Origin: an uncultured Peptococcaceae bacterium
GTDB taxonomy: Bacteria > Bacillota > Peptococcia > Peptococcales > Peptococcaceae
Length of the DNA stretch: 64,000 nt
Assembly: GCA_900552455.1 (NCBI GenBank)
Contig: URZX01000005.1
Span: 36,912-100,911 of the forward strand
Direction of reading: 5' to 3'
Shown here piece after piece: positions 33,894-42,451 of this stretch (the first letter of the stretch is position 1; every line of letters begins with the position of its first letter). The notes beneath the pieces are model-generated. The model searched no databases, was not told where the DNA came from, and was given only the letters and a program-made list of their open reading frames with translations. A program made the position numbers and the translations under genes.

Positions 33894-36154
33894 CATGGGC
33901 CGGTTTTGTAATAGAGCGCGCCGTCTTGCGCATAGATGCGCACAGCGCCGGTGTCGGCGGTGCAGAGCGTGGGAATGTTGAGGGCGGAGAGTCCGTCGGT
34001 GGTTTCTGCGTGGGGATGCCCATAACGATTGTTGCGCCCGGCGCTGATCAGCGCGAGGGACGGCTGGCGCGTGTCGTAAAACGCAGCGTCCCAGCTGTTT
34101 TTGCTGCCGTGGTGCGGCACGAGGATGAGATCTGTCGCTTGCTGCCAGGAAATCTCGTCCAGAGATTCCGCAGCGGTGTCGCCGGTGAAAAGCGTGGAGA
34201 GGCCGTCGTCTTCGAGACGCGCGACAACCTGGTTGCTGTTTTCGCCGCCATCTTCGGACGCAGCGAGCAGATCGCAGTCGAGCTGCGCGTCGCCGAGGCG
34301 AAATGTCATCGGCTCATTCACAGAGACAACCTCGGTGTCGCCGAGATACGGAACGAGCGCCTGCCATTCGTCGGTGGTCTGCGCGTAAGGCGATGCGAGC
34401 AGCTTTTCCACGTTGAAATCGCGCAGAATGTGCGCGGCGCCGCCGATGTGGTCAAGATCGCTGTGGCTGAGCACGAGCGCGGCGATGGTGTTCGTGCCGC
34501 AATAGCGCAGATACTGGGCAACGGTGTCTGCGCCGGGGCCGGTGTCAAAAACGAGCCAGCGGCCGTTGGCTGTTTGATAGGTGCAGCCGGTTCCCTGGCC
34601 GACATCGACGACTGACAACCGCAGGTCGTCGCTCGCCGCTGGGCGCAGGATGATCACAGCGAGACAGAGCGCGACGGCAGCGAGCGCCAGCGCGCAAAGT
34701 CTGCGCGCATCGAGCGGGATGAGACAGAATCCGATGAGCAGCGCGTAGCAGAGCACGAGCAGCCAGACGGAGGGCTGACCGATATAAACATGGAGCGTGC
34801 CGGTGAATTCGTTGACGATGTCCATCAGCGCTACGATGACGAGGATGAGCATACGCACCGGAAAGAAAACGAGGGCGCCGAGCGCCGGCAGGAATCCAGC
34901 GATGAGCAGCGCCACCAGCGCCAGCGGCACGAGCAGACTGAAAAACGGCACGACGAGCAGATTCATTACTGTTGAAAGGGGCGCGACCTGGTAAAAATAA
35001 TACGCGACCAGCGGCAGCGACACGCATTCCGCAGCCAGCGACACAGCGACGGCGCTGGCGAGACTTTTGGGCAGAAAAACCAGAAATGGCTCCAGCCGTG
35101 GCGTCAGCAGGATCAGCCCGAGCATCGCCAGAAAGGAGAGCTGGAAACCGATCTGCCAGAGGTTGTAGGGATTCGCCGCCAAAAGCATCGCGGCAGCGAG
35201 GGCGATGATCGTCAGCGGATCGCGGTAGCGCAGGAGCCGCAGCGCGAGCAGCGTGGCGATGCCCATGATGCTGGCGCGCACCGCCGGCGCCGAGGCGTCG
35301 CTGAGCAGAGTGTAGAGAGTGAGCAGCGGCAGCATCAGAAGGAGCAGGCCCCAGCTGTGCTGTCGGTGCAGGAGCCGCGCGAGCACGAGCACGAAAGCGA
35401 GAATAAAACTCACGTGCAGCCCGCTCACAGAAAAAATATGGATGATACCGAACTGCTGGCTGAGGTTGTAGAAATCTTCGTTGAGATCCGACACATCGCC
35501 GAAAAGCGTGGCGACGATGAGCGCCTGCTCGCCGGGATCGAGATAGCGGGCGAGGATGTTGGTGTAGAGCGCTTTGACGCGATTCAGCCAGGCGGCCCAG
35601 CCTGGTGGCTCCTGACAGAGAACGCCAGGCGATTCGCTGTCGAACATTGTGTAGATGCCGCGCTGAGCGAGGAGCTTTTCTTCGTCGTAGCCGCCGGGGT
35701 TGCGCGGCGGTTCCGGCGCGGCGAAGCTGCCGCTGAAACGGTAGCCGGCGTGGACGGTGTATTCTGTTTCATCCTCCCAGGCGCGCTGAATGCGCAACGG
35801 CACCGGCTCGGCGAGCATGGCGTCGTTGATCGCTGTGACTTCGGCGTCGACGTAGGTGCGATCCGCCGGCGCGCGGGTGATCGTGGCGGTGATCTCTGCT
35901 TCTTCGCCATGCAACGGCACGAGCGCCTGGTGGGCGGTGGTCGTCTGCTGCATCAGCAGAAATCCACCGGCCAACGTGAGCAGACAGACGAAAAACAGCC
36001 GTGTGCGTTTCGTGGCGAAACAGAAAATGCCGACAGCGAGCAAACAAAAAACGCATCCCATCCACGGCAGCGCCTGAGCGCTGCTCAGCCAAAGTCCGGC
36101 AATGAACGCGACGATCGCCGCGCAGAGTGGGCGTTTCACTGGATAGATGCGCAT
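33893..36154 (-). CDS. comEC: ComEC/Rec2 DNA-uptake channel protein
   Basis: 753 residues. It has an N-terminal membrane pair and DUF4131-like domain, a central competence domain with many membrane segments (e.g. FGIIHIFSVSGLHVSFILAF), and a C-terminal metallo-beta-lactamase-like domain (FDTGPGADTV, LVLSHSDLDHIGG, VPHHGSKNS). ComEC carries single-stranded DNA across the membrane during transformation, and the MBL domain is proposed to degrade one strand. It lies 15 bases after comEA in the same operon, with AAGGAG before the start. All domains are present and the frame is intact. Confidence 0.95.
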   Translation of the reverse strand: MRIYPVKRPLCAAIVAFIAGLWLSSAQALPWMGCVFCLLAVGIFCFATKRTRLFFVCLLTLAGGFLLMQQTTTAHQALVPLHGEEAEITATITRAPADRTYVDAEVTAINDAMLAEPVPLRIQRAWEDETEYTVHAGYRFSGSFAAPEPPRNPGGYDEEKLLAQRGIYTMFDSESPGVLCQEPPGWAAWLNRVKALYTNILARYLDPGEQALIVATLFGDVSDLNEDFYNLSQQFGIIHIFSVSGLHVSFILAFVLVLARLLHRQHSWGLLLLMLPLLTLYTLLSDASAPAVRASIMGIATLLALRLLRYRDPLTIIALAAAMLLAANPYNLWQIGFQLSFLAMLGLILLTPRLEPFLVFLPKSLASAVAVSLAAECVSLPLVAYYFYQVAPLSTVMNLLVVPFFSLLVPLALVALLIAGFLPALGALVFFPVRMLILVIVALMDIVNEFTGTLHVYIGQPSVWLLVLCYALLIGFCLIPLDARRLCALALAAVALCLAVIILRPAASDDLRLSVVDVGQGTGCTYQTANGRWLVFDTGPGADTVAQYLRYCGTNTIAALVLSHSDLDHIGGAAHILRDFNVEKLLASPYAQTTDEWQALVPYLGDTEVVSVNEPMTFRLGDAQLDCDLLAASEDGGENSNQVVARLEDDGLSTLFTGDTAAESLDEISWQQATDLILVPHHGSKNSWDAAFYDTRQPSLALISAGRNNRYGHPHAETTDGLSALNIPTLCTADTGAVRIYAQDGALYYKTGP

Positions 36155-36169
36155 GATGTTCTCCTTGGA

Positions 36170-36817
36170 TCAGACGGTGATGTGCGGCGAGATGTCGGCG
36201 AAGATCTTTTCGCCGATGCCGCTGACTTCCTTCAGTTCGTCGATGGTGCGGAAGCCGCCGTGCTCTTCGCGATAGGCGATGATCGCCTGTGCGCGCACTT
36301 CGCCGATGCTCGGCAGGGTTTCCAGCTCTTCCTGGGTGGCGGTGTTGATATTGATGAGGGCGCCGCTCTGGCTGCTGTCAGATGGCGCGGCGTTGTCGGC
36401 GGGAGCAGGGGCTTCACCAGCGGCGGGCACAGTAATCTTCTGGCCGTCGGCGAGTTTTTGCGCCAGATTCAGCTGTGAGAGATCGGCGTCAGCCGTGGCG
36501 CCGGCAGCGCGGACCGCATCGTCCACGCGAGAATCAGCCGGCAGCGTGTAGACGCCAGGCGCGGAAACAGCGCCAGCAATATGCACCACCACTTCGCCGC
36601 TGGCGGGCGTTTCCTCTGATGCGCTCGCAGCAGCTTCCTCGCTGGCGACGGCTTCTTCCTTCACCAGCGTCAGTCCTTCGCCCTCGGCGCGCCATTCCTG
36701 GTAGAGATTGCCGCCGCAGAAGGCGACCACCGCAACGATGACCAGTGCCATGCCGATGACTTTCCAGCTGACGTGGTCCTCGATCCATTCGCGCAGACGC
36801 GCAAAAAATTCCAACAT
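36170..36817 (-). CDS. comEA: ComEA DNA-receptor protein
   Basis: 215 residues. A short cytoplasmic N-terminus precedes one membrane helix (VIGMALVIVAVVAFCGG). A Glu/Ala/Ser-rich spacer, an SLBB-like domain (VVHIAGAVSAPGVYTLPADS) and a C-terminal pair of helix-hairpin-helix motifs follow (ININTATQEELETLPSIGEV, ELKEVSGIGEKIFADI). It binds incoming double-stranded DNA on the outer face and passes it to ComEC. GGGAGG precedes the start. Its promoter (TTGCGG-17-TATACT) lies just upstream. Confidence 0.95.
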   Translation of the reverse strand: MLEFFARLREWIEDHVSWKVIGMALVIVAVVAFCGGNLYQEWRAEGEGLTLVKEEAVASEEAAASASEETPASGEVVVHIAGAVSAPGVYTLPADSRVDDAVRAAGATADADLSQLNLAQKLADGQKITVPAAGEAPAPADNAAPSDSSQSGALININTATQEELETLPSIGEVRAQAIIAYREEHGGFRTIDELKEVSGIGEKIFADISPHITV

Positions 36818-36847
36818 GGCGGTCGCCTCCCTTTATATTATGATACA

Positions 36848-36876
36848 AGTATACCACCGCGGACGAATGTCCGCAA
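36848..36876 (-). promoter_or_regulatory. Promoter of comEA-comEC
   Basis: On the minus strand TTGCGG (36871-36876) and TATACT (36848-36853) are 17 bases apart. The -35 begins within the T run of the terminator immediately upstream, so the two elements are interleaved. Confidence 0.7.
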
Positions 36877-36909
36877 AAAAAAAACACCGGCAACAACGCG
36901 TTGTCGGTG
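36875..36909 (-). terminator. Terminator insulating comEA from upstream minus-strand transcripts
   Basis: CACCGGCAAC and GTTGTCGGTG form a 10-bp stem, followed on the minus strand by ten T. It would stop readthrough coming from the histidine kinase operon or the antisense RNA. Confidence 0.88.
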
Positions 36910-36929
36910 AAAAAGTTTTCTGTTATAAT
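36901..36929 (+). promoter_or_regulatory. Promoter of the candidate toxin mRNA
   Basis: TTGTCG (36901-36906) and a perfect TATAAT (36924-36929) are 17 bases apart. Predicted start of RNA is near 36936. Confidence 0.8.
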
Positions 36930-36960
36930 AGTTGTGCTACCCTAGATTGGTAGGCGGTTT

Positions 36961-36991
36961 CCTCGATTTCGACTTTCCGTTGGAAGCGAGG
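36961..36991 (+). promoter_or_regulatory. Leader hairpin masking the toxin ribosome binding site
   Basis: CCTCG (36961-36965) can pair with CGAGG (36987-36991), which contains the start of the Shine-Dalgarno GAGGTGG. Such masking is common in type I toxin mRNAs. Confidence 0.5.
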
Positions 36992-36998
36992 TGGTACT

Positions 36999-37082
36999 AT
37001 GGATATACAAATCATGATTAGCCTGATCGGCCTGTTTGCTGTAGGCATAAAACTTGGTTTTGACATAGGAAGAAAAAAATAA
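36999..37082 (+). CDS. Candidate type I toxin, 27-residue hydrophobic peptide
   Basis: The peptide starts MDIQIMISLIGLFAVGIK and ends LGFDIGRKK. It has a single hydrophobic helix and a basic tail, the typical form of holin-like (Hol_Tox, TxpA/BsrG-like) membrane toxins. GAGGTGG precedes the ATG by 7 bases. It has its own strong promoter and its own terminator (37127-37155). An opposing promoter makes an RNA across its 3' region, as in TxpA/RatA and BsrG/SR4. Too short for ordinary gene finders. Function is inferred from architecture; a harmless small membrane peptide remains possible. Confidence 0.7.
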   Translation: MDIQIMISLIGLFAVGIKLGFDIGRKK

Positions 37083-37157
37083 CCGCCCCTCGTCCAAAGT
37101 CGGCGGTTATTTAACTCAAGACTGAGGTTACCGTCTACCGGTAGCACTCTTTTTTCT
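37073..37157 (-). ncRNA. Candidate antisense antitoxin RNA
   Basis: On the minus strand TTGCAG (37187-37192) and TATGAT (37164-37169) are 17 bases apart, giving a start near 37157. The transcript would cross the 3' untranslated part of the toxin mRNA and end at the hairpin AATAACCGCC/GGCGGTTATT (37078-37111) with a run of seven T. Length about 85 nt, fully complementary to the toxin mRNA 3' end. Confidence 0.65.
37127..37155 (+). terminator. Terminator of the candidate toxin mRNA
   Basis: GTTACCG (37127-37133) pairs with CGGTAGC (37139-37145), with outer GAG/CTC possible, followed by six T. Confidence 0.7.
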
Positions 37158-37229
37158 ATATTTATCATACCATTTTTTCGTACGCGCTGCAAGAACAATC
37201 ACATGATCGTCGGCTTTCGCCGGCATTTT

Positions 37230-38594
37230 TTATTGTTCGCCAATATTTGCTGGTGAAAGGCAGACGAGGAGGTGGAAGCCGTCGTTGTCGACGCGCGTTT
37301 CCAGCGTTCCACCGTAGCGCTTGCAGATGCTCCTCATGCTCGGCAGCCCGTGGCCGTGGGCGCGCTTGTCCGGTTTCGTGGTGGAAAGATCGGCGTGGAT
37401 CTCTCCGTGGATCGGATTGTCGACGGCGAGCATGAAAAGCCCCTTGTCGGCACGGCAGCGCAGCCGCACAATGGCGCCGGCGACGCCTGTCGCCGCTTCG
37501 CGGGCGTTGTCGAGGGCATTGCCGAGAAGGGCGCAGAGATCCGTATCGGCGATGGCGAGGCTCGTCGGCAGCTCGACGCCGAAATCGCAGGCGATGGCGG
37601 ATTGCTCCAGCGCTTCTGCTTTGGCAGCGAGAACGACATTGGCGAGCTCGTTGTCACAGAAGCGGCGCGGTCTGCCGAGCGCACGGCTTTCGCCGAGATC
37701 GTCGAGGTAGGCGCGCGCTTCGTCGACCTTGCCGAGCTCGAGCAGGCCGCTGGCGGCGGTGATGTGGTTGCGCAGATCGTGACGCAGCTGTTGCAGCTGC
37801 TGATCCTGAGCGCGCAGGTTTTCGTAATAATTTTCCCGCAGCGACGCCAGATAGCCGGCTTCCTCCAGCGCCTGCTGGCGCGCCAGCACGATGATCGCCG
37901 CAAGGAGCACGATCGACGTCACAAGCACAAAGGGCAGCACGCCGAGGCCGACGCGCAGCGAAACGTCGAGCACATCCTCCGATTCGTAGCGCGGATAGGT
38001 GAGCAGCACCGTCGATGCGAGCGCAGCCAGCGGCATCAGCGAGAGTGCGAACACGAGGCTCCAGAGACGGCGCGAAAGCTGCGGCGGTTCCGTCGGCAGA
38101 AAACGACGGAAGCAGAGATAGATGATGAGAAAAACCACACAGCGCCCGATGCGTGCGATGAGATCGCTGACATAGCTGATGATGCGCGCGCCGAGATAGG
38201 TGTCGAAAAGTGCTGCGGTGGTCATGCACATGCAGAAAAAGATAAAGCAGACTGCCAGTCGTCCGACGCGGTCACCGCGCGTCGTCAGCATAAACAGCGC
38301 AGTAAAGATCGGGAAGGTGTAGAGCAGATTTGGATCGCCGATCCAGATCACCATCACTGCGCTGCCGCCGAGGGTGACGCCAAGGATCACCGCGCTCCTG
38401 CGCGAACGCACCGTCACAAATGGTCGGCAGAGCAGATAGAGCAGCCAGCCGCAGAGAATGCCCGCGCTGATGCCGATGATGCTGTACATGAAGGTTTCCG
38501 GCGTTCCCCAGGGCAGCCAGCGCTCGGCAAAATCGAGGTCTGGATAATATGGCCAGCTTGTGGTGTCGTGAAAAGTCTTGCTCGCAAGCATCAT
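37230..38594 (-). CDS. GHKL-type sensor histidine kinase
   Basis: 454 residues. Six or seven membrane segments occupy roughly residues 35-240. A coiled linker with the phosphoacceptor box LRHDLRNHITAASGLLELGK follows, then the GHKL ATPase with N box (LCALLGNALDNAREAA) and G box (GHGLPSMRSICKRYGG). This is the AgrC/DcuS-like group that pairs with LytTR regulators. The start overlaps the stop of the LytTR gene by 4 bases (ATGA), so the two form an operon. It likely senses a peptide or envelope signal and controls the divergent ABC transporter. Confidence 0.92.
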   Translation of the reverse strand: MMLASKTFHDTTSWPYYPDLDFAERWLPWGTPETFMYSIIGISAGILCGWLLYLLCRPFVTVRSRRSAVILGVTLGGSAVMVIWIGDPNLLYTFPIFTALFMLTTRGDRVGRLAVCFIFFCMCMTTAALFDTYLGARIISYVSDLIARIGRCVVFLIIYLCFRRFLPTEPPQLSRRLWSLVFALSLMPLAALASTVLLTYPRYESEDVLDVSLRVGLGVLPFVLVTSIVLLAAIIVLARQQALEEAGYLASLRENYYENLRAQDQQLQQLRHDLRNHITAASGLLELGKVDEARAYLDDLGESRALGRPRRFCDNELANVVLAAKAEALEQSAIACDFGVELPTSLAIADTDLCALLGNALDNAREAATGVAGAIVRLRCRADKGLFMLAVDNPIHGEIHADLSTTKPDKRAHGHGLPSMRSICKRYGGTLETRVDNDGFHLLVCLSPANIGEQ

Positions 38595-39316
38595 TCTCTG
38601 CCCTCCAGCGCTGAGCGCGCGACAGCCAATAGCGCCGTTTGACGACAGCTGCGGCTCATCGGCAAACGCTCGCCGCCAGCGAGCACCACCTCGCTCGCTT
38701 CCATCTGCGCGATCGCGGCGATGCGCACAAGATAGCGCTGGTGTACGCGCACGAAGGCGTCGCCCACTTCGCCTGCGACCTCGTCGAGCTTGCCGTAAAA
38801 TTCCAGCGTGCGTTCTGTCGTCACACAGCGCACCTTGCGCCGCTCCGAGACGAAATAGAGAATGTTGCGCAGCGGAATGCGATAGGTGATGTCGCCGCTG
38901 CGACAGATGTAGGTGCGATCCAGCGCGCGCAGCAGCGCTTCCTGGGCGCGGCGCAAAACGTCGGCGAGCTGCTGCTCCGTCGGCGGTTTCAGCAGATAGC
39001 CCAGCGCGCCGGTGCCGTAGCCGTCGTAGACGTAGTCCGCGTAGCTCGTGCAGAACACCAGCTGCAGATTTTCATCCATGGCGCGCAGCCGCTTGGCCGT
39101 TGCAATGCCGTCCAGGGCTTTCATTTCCATGTCGAGAAAAACCAGATCGAGCTCGCCGCTGTGCTTCGCGAACCACTCGACCAGCCCTTCGCCGGAGGAA
39201 AACTGGAAAAATTGCGCTTCCCAGCCGCCCATTTCCAGCACGCGCTCGAGCGCATCCTGGAGCAAGAGCCGCGCGTCTGCAATGTCGTCGCAGATTCCTA
39301 TACGCAGCATGGTCAT
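38591..39316 (-). CDS. LytTR-family response regulator
   Basis: 241 residues. The receiver domain begins MLRIGICDDIADARLLLQ and has the phosphoacceptor Asp in LDLVFLDMEMKALDG. The C-terminal LytTR DNA-binding domain includes ILYFVSERRKVRCVTTERT and FVRVHQRYLVRIAAI. GGGAGG lies 7 bases before the ATG. It is divergent from the Bce-like ABC transporter, and the intergenic region has TGACA repeats with LytTR-like 21-base spacing. It is therefore inferred to regulate that transporter. Confidence 0.93.
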   Translation of the reverse strand: MTMLRIGICDDIADARLLLQDALERVLEMGGWEAQFFQFSSGEGLVEWFAKHSGELDLVFLDMEMKALDGIATAKRLRAMDENLQLVFCTSYADYVYDGYGTGALGYLLKPPTEQQLADVLRRAQEALLRALDRTYICRSGDITYRIPLRNILYFVSERRKVRCVTTERTLEFYGKLDEVAGEVGDAFVRVHQRYLVRIAAIAQMEASEVVLAGGERLPMSRSCRQTALLAVARSALEGRE

Positions 39317-39343
39317 CGCCTCCCTGTCAAAATTTCTGCTCTT

Positions 39344-39349
39344 ATTTTA
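39344..39349 (-). promoter_or_regulatory. Extended -10 of the LytTR operon
   Basis: TAAAAT read on the minus strand at 39344-39349 is preceded by TGC (extended -10). No good -35 is present at 17 bases. Confidence 0.45.
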
Positions 39350-39379
39350 GCACAGTCGCCGCCTGTGGCGAAACCAAAC

Positions 39380-39461
39380 TTGACAGCCCAGGCGCCAAAT
39401 TTGACATCACGCGCAGGCTCCGCGCCAAAAATGACAGCGCTGCGACCGATCGTGACAGCGT
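39380..39461. promoter_or_regulatory. Four phased TGACA repeats, candidate LytTR operator
   Basis: TGACA cores start at 39381, 39402, 39432 and 39453, i.e. steps of 21, 30 and 21 bases. Each is preceded by an AT-rich or A/T/G run and followed by GC-rich sequence. Two 21-base pairs match the 9-bp repeat plus 12-13 bp gap layout of LytTR sites. The second pair lies just upstream of the poor -35 of the ABC operon (TACACT -10 at 39488-39493). Confidence 0.65.
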
Positions 39462-39529
39462 CGCCAGCAGCTGCCACAGGAGCGTGGTACACTGAGCACA
39501 AGAAAACGATCACAAAGGAGGAAACGATC

Positions 39530-40273
39530 ATGTTGACCGTTAGCGACTTACACAAATCCTACCAGGTGGGCAACACCACCTATGAAGTGCTCAAAGGCAT
39601 CGATCTCACCGTCGACGATGGCGAATTTGTCGCCATCATGGGGCCGTCCGGCTCTGGCAAAACGACGCTGCTCAACTGCATTTCCTGCTATATCCCGTCG
39701 GATTCCGGCAGCATTCTGCTCGGCGATACAGAGCTGGCGAAGCTCGACGAAGACGCCCTCGCTGAGGTGCGCAACAAGGAGCTGGGCTTCGTTTTCCAGG
39801 ATTTTCTGCTGCTCGACGGGCTCTCTGTGCGCGAGAATATTCTCCTGCCGTCGATCATTGGAGGTACCGTGAGCGACCAGGTGGAAGCGCGCGCTGACCA
39901 GCTTTGCGAGGTGTTCGGTCTGTCGCACATCCGCGACAAATATCCGGCGGAGATCTCCGGCGGCGAAAAACAGCGCACAGCGGTGGCCCGCGCGCTCATC
40001 AATCAGCCGCTGATGATCCTCGCCGACGAACCGACGGGCAATCTCGACAGCAAATCCTCGCGCGCTGTCATCGACAGCTTTCTCCAGGCCAGACAAGCGA
40101 TGGACGCCACCATCCTCATGGTCACCCACGATTCCTACGCGGCAAGCTTCTGCGATCGCGTCGTCGTTCTGCGCGACGGCGTCGTCTGGCGCACGCTGCG
40201 TCGTGGCAGCGAATCCCGCGGCGATTTCCAGGATGCGCTCCTCGATGCAGTGCGTGAAATGGGAGAGGAGTGA
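39530..40273 (+). CDS. Bce/MacB-type ABC transporter ATPase
   Basis: 247 residues. Walker A is GPSGSGKTT, Q loop FVFQDFLLLDGLSVREN, signature ISGGEKQR and Walker B MILADEPTGNLDSKSS, all typical of the LolD/MacB/BceA class. It couples with the FtsX-like permease that follows 6 bases later. Such pairs sense and remove peptide antibiotics, or release lipid-II-bound peptides. The ATG at 39530 follows AAAGGAGG. A much longer frame back to 38639 is a shadow of the LytTR gene. Confidence 0.94.
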   Translation: MLTVSDLHKSYQVGNTTYEVLKGIDLTVDDGEFVAIMGPSGSGKTTLLNCISCYIPSDSGSILLGDTELAKLDEDALAEVRNKELGFVFQDFLLLDGLSVRENILLPSIIGGTVSDQVEARADQLCEVFGLSHIRDKYPAEISGGEKQRTAVARALINQPLMILADEPTGNLDSKSSRAVIDSFLQARQAMDATILMVTHDSYAASFCDRVVVLRDGVVWRTLRRGSESRGDFQDALLDAVREMGEE

Positions 40274-40279
40274 TCGGTC

Positions 40280-42406
40280 ATGACCACACTCACGAATTTT
40301 GACAAGGTGCAGGCGCGTCTGCGCCGGGCCAATCGTGGCCGCTACGCGCTACTGCTCTTTTGCAGCTTTTTCTCGGTGACCCTCGTCACCGCCTACAGCC
40401 TGATGATGCGCTCGCCGACTGTGATGGACGTGCTGCCGGAGGGCGGCGACAGCCGCAAGCAGATCATGATGGTCTTCGTGCTGACGATCCTCGGCTGCGC
40501 TGTGTTCACGACCTACGCCGCCGGTCTTTTCTTCCGGGAAAAGAGCCGCGAGACAGGCATTTTCCTCGCCCTCGGCGCCAGCCGCGCGCAGCTTGCCCAC
40601 GCGCTCTACAAGGAGCTTGCGCTCATCGCCATCGCCAGCTGCGTCGGCGGCGGGCTCCTGGGTATCGGCGTGGCGGCGGCGATCTGGCAGATTTTCCGCG
40701 CCGTTGTTGTCGACACGGCGGAGATGGCGCTTTCCTTCGATCCGCGCGGCTATGCATATGTGCTCGCATTCGCGCTTTTTGTGACGGCGATGCTCTTTTT
40801 CCTTGGGCGTCGCTCTGTGCGGGGAACGAACATCATCGACGTCGTCCAGGAGAGCCACAAGAGCGAACCGATCCGCGCCATACCGCGTTGGTACGGCCGC
40901 GTGGGGATTTTGCTCGTGGTGATCGGCGGCCTGCTCGGATATTTTGCGCCAACTTTCTTCATTAAAGTACTGCGCTGGTATCCGCCGGGCGTTGTCGACG
41001 CGCTCTGTTTCGCGCCGGCGCTCATCGGCCTTTACATGATGCTGCTCCACACCGTCGGCAATGGCTGGGGCGGCAAACGCAAGCGCTACAAGGACATCAT
41101 CTCCGTCTCGATGATGAAATTCCAGGCGCGCCAGACTGTGCGCAACATGCTCGTGATGACGCTCTTAATCGCCGGCGCCTATTTCGCCAGCTTCTACATG
41201 CCGATGATGAGCGGCAGCGCCGAAATGAGCGCGCGCTCCCTGCCGATCGATTATCTTTTCCACTATCGCAGCGACCAGACAGCCATTCCTGACGAGGACG
41301 ACATCCGCGCCCTGGCGGATGACTACGGCGTCACCATCGAAAGCTACAGCGAAGCGCCAATGGCGCGGCTGGCTGTCGACGGCGAGCACGAGGAGGAGAC
41401 AGAGACCGCCTTCGGCACGACGTATGAAATGATCTACGCTGAACAGAATCAATCGAATCTGTTTCTCTCCGAGAGCGGCTATCGCGCCCTCACTGGCGTG
41501 GACGTGGATGTCGAGCCAGGAACGATCGCGCCGGTTTATGACAGCAACGGCTTTGACAACTACGAGCTCACAGAAGACGTGACGTTGGTGACGAATTTTG
41601 TCACTGGCGAGGAATTCCCGGTCACCGTCGCCGAGTCCTTCACGAACGACAGCCTGCTCGGCCATTATGTCCTCGATGACAGTGACTACGCGCGCATGAC
41701 TGCCGGACTCACCAGCGAATGGCTGGAAAATCTCGTCGCCTTCAACGTTGCCAATGTTGACGAGACCTACGATTTCGCCGACGCACTCTTTAACGCCATT
41801 GTCGACGCTTCCGGGCCAGAGGTGGAGCTTGTGGACGCCTGGGATCCTGTCGTGCGGGCGCGTGAGATCGCTGAGACCGGCGAATACTGGGTAGATACGC
41901 AGCTTGCGGAAGAAACCGGCGTCCGCTACGACAACCGCGACAGCACCGATTTCCGTACGTACTGGCAATTCATGCCAACTTTCCGCGTCCTCAACGACGC
42001 CGACATGCTCCAGACTTACGCCGTCTTTATGATGATCTTCGTCTTCATCGCCATCGTCTGCTTCGCTGCCGTTTTCGTCATCGCTTACACGCGTTGTCTC
42101 ACGATCGCGCTGACGAATCGCCGCGTCTACGACGATCTGCGCCATCTTGGCGCGCCGCCAGTCTATCTGCGCCATTCGGCGACGAGCCAGGTGCGCCGCG
42201 TTTTTCTCACGCCGAGCATCCTGGGCACCACCGTGATCAGCGCCTTCTACTGCATGATGATGTATTTTAACGACGGTGGCTTCACAGCAGGCGAGCTCGT
42301 CGGACTCGGCCGCTGCGCCCTCGTCATCCTCGGCATCAGCGCCCTGCTCTGGGCCGTCTATCGCCTCACCCGCCGCAAAGTTTTCGCCATCCTCGGCGTG
42401 AAATAA
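40280..42406 (+). CDS. FtsX-like ABC permease (BceB-type)
   Basis: 708 residues. About ten membrane segments are arranged 1+3+2, then ~200 extracellular residues (about 310-575, acidic and Tyr-rich), then the last three segments. The large external domain between later helices is the BceB hallmark and is the peptide-sensing part. AASRAQLA-like and SVRGTNIIDVVQ stretches are typical FtsX features. With the preceding ATPase and the divergent GHKL/LytTR pair it forms a peptide detoxification or sensing module. Usual Bce modules use a BceS-type kinase, so the LytTR partner is less typical. Confidence 0.92.
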   Translation: MTTLTNFDKVQARLRRANRGRYALLLFCSFFSVTLVTAYSLMMRSPTVMDVLPEGGDSRKQIMMVFVLTILGCAVFTTYAAGLFFREKSRETGIFLALGASRAQLAHALYKELALIAIASCVGGGLLGIGVAAAIWQIFRAVVVDTAEMALSFDPRGYAYVLAFALFVTAMLFFLGRRSVRGTNIIDVVQESHKSEPIRAIPRWYGRVGILLVVIGGLLGYFAPTFFIKVLRWYPPGVVDALCFAPALIGLYMMLLHTVGNGWGGKRKRYKDIISVSMMKFQARQTVRNMLVMTLLIAGAYFASFYMPMMSGSAEMSARSLPIDYLFHYRSDQTAIPDEDDIRALADDYGVTIESYSEAPMARLAVDGEHEEETETAFGTTYEMIYAEQNQSNLFLSESGYRALTGVDVDVEPGTIAPVYDSNGFDNYELTEDVTLVTNFVTGEEFPVTVAESFTNDSLLGHYVLDDSDYARMTAGLTSEWLENLVAFNVANVDETYDFADALFNAIVDASGPEVELVDAWDPVVRAREIAETGEYWVDTQLAEETGVRYDNRDSTDFRTYWQFMPTFRVLNDADMLQTYAVFMMIFVFIAIVCFAAVFVIAYTRCLTIALTNRRVYDDLRHLGAPPVYLRHSATSQVRRVFLTPSILGTTVISAFYCMMMYFNDGGFTAGELVGLGRCALVILGISALLWAVYRLTRRKVFAILGVK

Positions 42407-42420
42407 TGCCCGATAAAAAT

Positions 42421-42448
42421 GACCGCTCACGATGGGCGGTCGTTTTTT
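42421..42448. terminator. Bidirectional terminator between permease and fic
   Basis: GACCGCTC and GGGCGGTC pair around ACGAT, with six T on the plus side and five T on the minus side. Confidence 0.88.
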
Positions 42449-42451
42449 ATT

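Noticed and set aside
37272..38642. Plus-strand open frame opposite the GHKL histidine kinase
   Set aside because: Shadow of a well-supported kinase gene; no family features and no initiation signals.
38639..39529. N-terminal extension of the Bce-type ATPase
   Set aside because: It runs through the LytTR gene and the intergenic operator; the ATPase begins with normal family sequence at 39530.
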